Positions 58,333-64,000 of a DNA stretch of 64,000 nucleotides are shown here, in pieces. The position numbers and the translations under genes were made by a program. The stretch is from positions 4,781,501-4,845,500 of the forward strand of contig NC_133289.1 in NCBI RefSeq assembly GCF_005239225.2. The letters are read 5' to 3'. The notes under the pieces are model-generated. The model was not told where the DNA came from and made no database searches. It was given only the letters and a program-made list of their open reading frames with translations. The DNA comes from Populus alba. Taxonomy: Eukaryota > Streptophyta > Magnoliopsida > Malpighiales > Salicaceae. Each line of letters opens with the position of its first letter. The first letter of the stretch is position 1.

Positions 58333-61300
58333 ATGGAGTTGAACAGGCTGTGTTTAGCAGTGATAATGATTATAAATTTGGTGGTTTTAATACAAGGGTG
58401 GCGGTGCCATGGTTGCTTGGAGGAAGAAAGAGTTGCTCTCTTGCAAATCAAAGATGCCTTTGGTTACCCAAATGGCGGATTCCTGCTCTCCTGGGGAAGA
58501 GATGCTAACTGCTGCGAATGGAAACAAGTCCACTGCAACTCCAGCACACTTCGAGTTGTCGAAATAGACCTTTCTTTCTCAAGGGGTTGGGAGCTGGGAG
58601 ACGGGCTCCTGAATGCGTCTTTGTTTCTTCCATTCCCAGAGCTGAACGCTCTTTACTTGTATGGAAATCGTATTGCGGGATGTGTTGAGAATGAAGGTTT
58701 GCCTCTTAGCTGCAATTTTAGAAATTGATACAAGTTTTATAACTTTAATGCTTAAACGCTAACCATGCACTCTCATGCAGGTTTTGAAAGACTATCAGTC
58801 CTTGGCAATTTGGAGATACTCCAGTTAGGGCAAAACAAATTCAACAGCAGCATCTTTTCATCCTTAGGTGGTCTTTCATCTTTGAAATATTTATCTCTAC
58901 ACGATAATGAAATCGAAGGAACAATTAGCATGGAAGGTGAGCCTGGCTCTTCTCATCTCAGTTTTTAAACTAAGTGTCTCAATCACAATCATGATTCCAA
59001 AGAATTTATATATAGCATTAATTTATGTTCTACGTATTGCCAGGATTGAATAATCTGACAAGCTTAAGGAATCTGCGTATTGCGAGCAATCACATTGAAG
59101 GGTTTAAATCCCTTCATGGTACGAAAGATTTTTGAGTTATGCATTATCTTTTCACAGTTTCGCTATTTTTACATCAAACCTTGTACAATTATTTCTTACA
59201 GGTGGTGAGGATGAAGTGCTGAAACTGAGCAATTTGGAGTATCTTGATTTGGGAGGTAATCGCTTTGATAACAGTATCTTATCATCCTTCAAGGGTCTTT
59301 CATCTCTCAAGAATCTCGATCTGGCAAAGAACCATCTGAAAGGAACATTCAATATGAAAGGTTTAGAAACCAATTATTGCTCACACGTTATTCCATTTCA
59401 AAAAATGAGTTCCAAGGCTTTGCTGTGACCTAATTGATGGGGCGGAATCCGGGACCGGTGATGTACTGATCTTTGCTCATAGGAGGGTTAAGCATACTGA
59501 GACACAATATTTAACGTGGTTCGGCAAATTGCCTACATCCACGGGAGAGGTTCATTTTATTTAGAGATAGAGAAAGAATACAACACATGGAGGAGGATCA
59601 CATTCACTCAACTCCCATCTCTCATTGCTACATAGGGCAGCAGTTGCTGGTGGCAGCAGGGCTGCTGATGGCAGCCCTTCTCTTTCTTTCTCTCTTCTTC
59701 TCTCTACATGTCTCACAACTCTCACACTTTGCTCTCTAAGATCATGCCTCTTTTATAGGCATCAATGGCAGCTCCTCTTGCTCCTTTGTCATCAATGGTG
59801 GCTGCCAAACTCATCTCTTCTTCAACAAAGGTGGCTGCCAACTTCTTCTCTTCTTCAACAATGGTGGCTACCAAAGTCAAGGTTGGTGGTTGCCACCAAC
59901 AAGCCTCCTTCTTTGACAATGTCAACATAATTGGCAATATTCCAACACTAATCAGTTCTATTTTCCTGCAACCTAGAATTGGAAGCTTTGAGCAACTTGA
60001 GGAAGCTGTATCTCAGCGGAAATGAGATTGACGAGTTTGTGTTCTCAGAAGGTAGTACTTAAATATTCCACATGAACGATGGTGGCTTCACGGATCGATC
60101 GACCCACCTAACTTTTTACCCAAGATTCCATGCAGTAAGGACGATTTTGATTTGCTCGTAAGGTGTGAAACTTGTTTTGTTTCTTCTTCTCTCTTGCAGG
60201 TATTAGAGGTTTCAGAAATCTAAGCAGAGTTTGTTTACTTAATATCACCGCAAATGGAAGAAGAATTTCACTTCCATTACTGCAATCATTGGCAAAACTC
60301 CCAAACCTCAAGACACTTGATCTGGGGAACAATAATTTCGAAGGAACAATATTAGCTCAAGGTGAGTTGCAATATGTACTGATGTCTAATTTGGCTATAG
60401 AGACTTGAGCTTCTCCTAATTGGTATCCCTTACTTTATCCTCTTCAAAAATACTAATCATTTCTTGTCGGTTTGTTTTATCGTAGCCTTGCCTTCTCTCA
60501 AGAATTTGCAAAAGTTGGATTTGAGTTCCTCTACTCTCGATAATAGCTTTCTGCAAACAATAGGAAGGATTACCACTCTGAAGAGTTTAAAGTTGAATGG
60601 TTGTAGACTCAGTGGCAACATACCTATAGCCGAGGGTAAGTCTGATGGTCCTTTCTGATCTCTCTCTCTCTGTTTTTTTTCTCATGTTAAATATTTTGTA
60701 AATTGATAATTCTCAGGTCTATGCGAGTTGAAGTATCTTCAAAGTCTTGATATCAGCAATAATAATCTCAGCGGTGTCTTGCCTAATTGTTTGGCAAATT
60801 TGACATCCCTGAAACAAATAGATCTCTCTTCCAATTACTTTGTGGGAGATATTTCCTCGTCTCCTCTTACAACTCTGACATCCATCCGAGAATTAAGACT
60901 TTCGGACAATCGCTTTCAAATCCCCATCTCATTGAGGTCATTTTTCAACCATTCGGAGCTCAAATTCTTCTTTGGTTATAATAATGAAATCTGTGCAGAG
61001 CTAGAGGAGCACAATTTGATCCCAAAGTTCCAACTAGAGAGACTTCATTTATCTGGTCAAGCATATGGTACTGGAGCATTGCCCTTTCCCAAATTCCTCT
61101 TCTATCAACACAACTTGCAGGAAATTTATTTTTCTAACATGAAAATGAGGGGAGGGGTTCCAAATTGGTTGCTAGAGAACAACACAAACCTACATGAACT
61201 TTTCCTGGTCAACAATTCTCTTTCAGGACCTTTCCAGTTGCCAATTCATCCCCATGTGAGTTTGTCACAATTAGATATTTCTGACAATCACTTGGACAGC

Positions 61301-62440
61301 CACATCCCAACAGAAATTGGAGCATATTTCCCAAGTTTGACATTTTTATCCATGTCTAAAAACCACTTCAACGGTAGCATTCCCTCTTCGTTTGGCAGTA
61401 TGTCTTCTCTTCAAGTTTTGGATCTCTCAGGAAACACCATCTCCGGAAAGCTGCCATCTTGTTTTAGCTCTTTGCCACTAGTTCATGTTTATTTGTCACA
61501 AAATAAATTACGGGGGTCTTTGGAGGATGCATTTCATAACTCCTTTGAGCTAATTACATTGGATCTTAGCCATAATCAATTGACTGGCAACATTTCGGAA
61601 TGGATTGGTGAGTTTTCCTACATGAGCTTTCTTCTCTTAGGTTATAATAACCTTGAAGGCAGAATACCCATCCAGTTGTGCCAGTTGGACAAATTGAGTT
61701 TCATTGATCTTTCTCATAATAAGTTTTCTGGTCATATCCTCCCTTGTCTAAGATTTAGAAGCAGTATTTGGTACAGCTATCTTAGAATATATCCTGATAG
61801 GTATTTGATTCGAGAGCCTTTAGAGATTACAACAAAGAGTGTATCCTATTCTTACCCGATAAGCATTTTGCCCATCATGTCTGGAATGGATCTCTCTTGC
61901 AACAATTTGACAGGTGAGATTCCACCGGAAATTGGAAACCTTAATCATATCCATGTACTGAACCTGTCAAATAATTTTTTGATAGGTCCTATCCCACAAA
62001 CTTTTTCAAAATTAAGTGAAGTTGAGAGCTTGGATCTTTCCAATAACAGCTTGACTGGGGCTATCCCTCCTGGACTTGTACAATTGCATTCTCTGGAAGT
62101 TTTTAGTGTAGCCCACAATAACCTATCTGGTAGAACACCTGATATGGTTCCACAATTTTCAACATTCAACAAGAGTAGCTATGAGGGAAATCCTCTCCTT
62201 TGTGGACCACCACTCTCAAGAAATTGCACCCCAGAAGAAGAAGCTTCGCCATTACCAGTAAGGACTTCAACGGATGATATAGAAGAGAGTGGCTTCATGG
62301 ATGCAGATGTTTTCCATGTGAGTTTTGTTGTGACATACATCGTGATGCTGTTGGTAACAGCTGCAATTTTGTACATAAACCCCAACTGGAGACGAGCATG
62401 GTTTTATTTCATTAAACAAAGCATCAATAATAGCTACTAG
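58333..62440 (+). CDS. LRR receptor-like protein, gene C (8 exons, 954 aa)
   Basis: Exons: 58333-58696, 58781-58936, 59044-59118, 59202-59360, 59977-60051, 60200-60361, 60486-60635, 60717-62440. The total of 2865 nt is one open frame; all introns are phase 1 with GT-AG ends. Signal peptide MELNRLCLAVIMIINLVVLI, N-cap CLEEERVALLQIK and LRRNT (NCCEWKQVHC) are in exon 1. Middle exons carry LRRs one or two at a time. The last exon holds the main LRR array, the island near REPLEITTKSVSYSYPISIL, four LRRs, NPLLCGPPL, the helix [20 protein letters not shown] and a 20-aa tail from [11 protein letters not shown]. It is a kinase-less plasma-membrane receptor of the same subfamily as gene A, and about the usual length. 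It is not disrupted, although a solo LTR sits in intron 4. Its tail is 20 residues shorter than that of A. Ligand unknown. Confidence 0.92.
59435..59947. mobile_element. 513-bp solo LTR in intron 4 of gene C (TSD CTAAT)
   Basis: Termini TGATGG and CCAACA, flanked by CTAAT at 59430-59434 and 59948-59952. Contains the aacgtggttcggcaaattgc phrase followed by ctacatccacggg, familiar from plant LTRs, and three degenerate copies of a ggtggctgcca-cttcttcaaca unit. Only 24 bp separate the right TSD from the exon at 59977. No internal coding. Confidence 0.85.
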
Positions 62441-62640
62441 TTTTTTGTGGACAATCTTCATATGCCATCAAGAGCTGTATGGAATAATCTTCATATGCCA
62501 TCTTCAGTTGCCAATTCATCCCCATGTGAGCTGTATGGAAGGCGAGAAATTAGTTTGTTTTCGACAAGAGGAACTTGTAGCCAGAAAAGGCAGCAGCCCA
62601 AGCAATAAAACAAGCAGAGTAAATCTCCCATTCTGACCAT
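62441..62640 (+). other. Patchwork 3' end of gene C
   Basis: The sequence just after the stop still resembles the tail codons of gene A for about 20 bp, then becomes a mosaic. An aatcttcatatgccatc unit occurs twice, a gagctgtatgga unit occurs twice, and 62505-62530 repeats 26 bp of the gene's own coding exon (61235-61260) exactly. Looks like templated filler from break repair. Confidence 0.75.
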
Positions 62641-63657
62641 GAACCAAGGCCTCCAACCATGGCAGCTCATCAAATACAGAGCAGATGGGTCCTTCCTCAA
62701 AAAAAAAATAAAAAACTAGATTAAGATCAATTTCGATGCATCATTTACATATGCAAATAGTTGGCAGGTATAGGGACCATTTGTAGTATTCAAATGGCTA
62801 AAGTTTCCTCAGCCGCGGTTGCAGAAGAAGTGGCAGTTGAATGTGTTTGATTCTCATACAATCTTGATTGCTTAGCGACAAAGTCTGGAGTAAACGATGC
62901 TAAGCTTTTTTCAAGACTAGTTGATGAGCTTTGAAATTGTTAGAGAAGAGTTTGACATGAGAGTCATGATCTCCTGCAAAACAAATCCTATGCATAATGT
63001 AGGGGATCATCAATTAAAGATGTAAAAGTGATCGAGTTTAATTAAGCGAAGGCTAAGAGATGATCTTGGATTCGGGCATAGCTTGTCCTAGGCCAATCAG
63101 AAAAAAAGCTAAGAGTTGGCCTTGGGTTTGGGTACGCTTCGTCCTAGCTCTACCAACTTTGGATTTCCTCAGACATTAAACCATGCCTCGTGGAGCATGC
63201 TTAGAAGTGAGGAGACCTCAATGCCGTATCTTTAACCCACCACCTGCGCTGTGAAATGTACAAGGAATGTTTTGTCTAGACCCGTCACTCACAGATTTAA
63301 AAAACAGAGCTCTAAAAAAAAAAAAAAACAGAGCTCTCATGCATAATTTTGTTCATTGTTGGGTTTGAAAAATAGCTAGAACTGCTGGTAGAGCAATTGA
63401 TTGGGTGGCCAAACTGACCAGAATAGGACAATATCCTCGTCACTGGGTCCATGAATCTCTAACCTATCTAAACTTTTGTCCTTCAACTTAAATATTTCAG
63501 CTCCAACGCAAAAAAGGGACAGGCAGGATTAGAGCTGAAGAATGACTTGGTGGAAGCAACTGTGCCAAATGAATACCAAATTATTGAAAAAAACCGAAGA
63601 ATGCCATACTATGTTTTGATGTCTGAAGGAAGACACACCAAGAAAACAATCACTCGA
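62641..63657. other. Intergenic
   Basis: No gene recognised. Two diverged ~50-bp direct repeats (gctaagag...cgtcctag type) at about 63045-63155. An A-run at 63315-63329 is flanked by two copies of cagagctct. Confidence 0.5.
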
Positions 63658-64000
63658 TTAAGTGGGTTTCATGTCTTGAAATAGTGCAGACCAAAGTGAC
63701 TGATCGTCAAAATCACCGTTCAGCTCTCTTCTTTCCTTGCTGTAATCACAATGAACTTTTGGGCTTGTGGATCTTGCATCCAAGGGGCTACGTACTTGTG
63801 GGCTCCTATTAGTCATCATCAAACTTTGTGGCACCCTTCCATCAGGAGTCCCATATAATTTGGGGCTCCTGTAAGCAAACACCAATCTCTCCTGCACTTT
63901 CCCATCCAGAGGACCAGACAGCTTCAAGCATCTATTGGCATGCATCAAATTCTCCTGCATCCTAGTATCCAAAGGACCAGATTTTGCTTGTCTCCTGATT
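63658..64000 (-). CDS. Unidentified protein, C-terminal part, with ~23-residue repeats (partial)
   Basis: A minus-strand frame is open from the window edge to TAA at 63658-63660, giving about 113 residues. I do not recognise the family. Three to four repeats of about 23 residues are visible, of the form SGPLDGKVQERLVFAYRSPK, with variants GPLDTRMQENLMHANRCLKL and GTPDGRVPQSLMMTNRSPQV. A non-repetitive acidic end follows (DFDDQSLWSALFQDMKPT). No signal peptide or membrane segment appears in the visible part. The start and earlier exons lie beyond the window. Codon-level conservation of the repeats supports real coding. It is convergent with gene C across a 1.2-kb gap. Confidence 0.6.
   Translation of the reverse strand, partial: IRRQAKSGPLDTRMQENLMHANRCLKLSGPLDGKVQERLVFAYRSPKLYGTPDGRVPQSLMMTNRSPQVRSPLDARSTSPKVHCDYSKERRELNGDFDDQSLWSALFQDMKPT

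Noticed and set aside
62445..62636. 63-aa frame after gene C that could be an extra exon
   Set aside because: It is made of short local repeats and a copied 26-bp coding piece, with no acceptor or phase match to gene C.
63370..63460. tRNA-like A-box (gctggtagagca) with a weak B-box-like gggtccatgaatc
   Set aside because: No cloverleaf could be built and the B box is poor. At most it is a decayed tRNA-derived SINE head, not a tRNA gene.

Overview
This is plant nuclear DNA: AT-rich, with spliced genes (GT-AG, phase-1 introns), microsatellites and many LTR retrotransposons carrying TG...CA termini and 5-bp target-site duplications (TSDs). The receptor genes and the AT-rich dispersed repeats suggest a woody eudicot, most likely Populus or another member of the Salicaceae. 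That species call is an inference, not proven here.

The theme is a cluster of leucine-rich-repeat receptor-like protein genes (LRR-RLPs) of the multi-intron type (Arabidopsis RLP1/14/15/56 or Cuscuta-receptor-like architecture). Three main loci are visible. Gene A (20582-24530, minus) is open over 9 exons, one of them apparently new. Gene B (51147-53674, minus) is a broken paralogue of A. Gene C (58333-62440, plus) is open over 8 exons and predicts 954 aa. RLP debris lies around them: an inverted-repeat exon-1 relic (537-1547), a second partial copy of it (28660-28860), a truncated exon-1/promoter copy (27907-28230) and two C-terminal fragments (28424-28500, 55274-55350). All internal exons are multiples of 3 between phase-1 introns, so exons can be gained or lost in frame, and A and B show both events.

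Layout. 1-4113: RLP relic foldback, low-copy duplicated blocks, a 200-bp MITE/SINE-like insert, a LINE relic and a cut LTR. 4119-19528: a 15.4-kb Ty3/gypsy Tat/Ogre-like element on the minus strand (TSD AACCC) with decayed pol, split by two solo LTRs (8934-11728, TSD GGGTG; 12190-14236, TSD CTTGA). 19534-25319: gene A and its flanks. 25325-27229: solo LTR. 27235-30936: RLP fragments and an MFS transporter fragment. 30912-50395: a 3.7-kb tandem duplication carrying a LINE relic. Its first copy was hit by a 10-kb gag-only Tat element (34037-44118) and its second copy by a 1.96-kb solo LTR (46378-48338). 50396-51146: copy of the left edge of the window. 51147-55350: gene B and AT-rich tandem units. 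55351-58332: AT-rich sequence. 58333-62440: gene C with a 513-bp solo LTR in intron 4. 63658-64000: 3' end of an unrelated minus-strand gene with 23-residue repeats.

A and C should encode cell-surface receptors that bind an extracellular ligand and, having no kinase, signal through a co-receptor kinase. The rest of the window records how such a cluster is built by duplication, inversion, exon-level recombination and transposon insertion. Coordinates were read by eye; splice sites were assigned from consensus, phase and alignment between the three paralogues.
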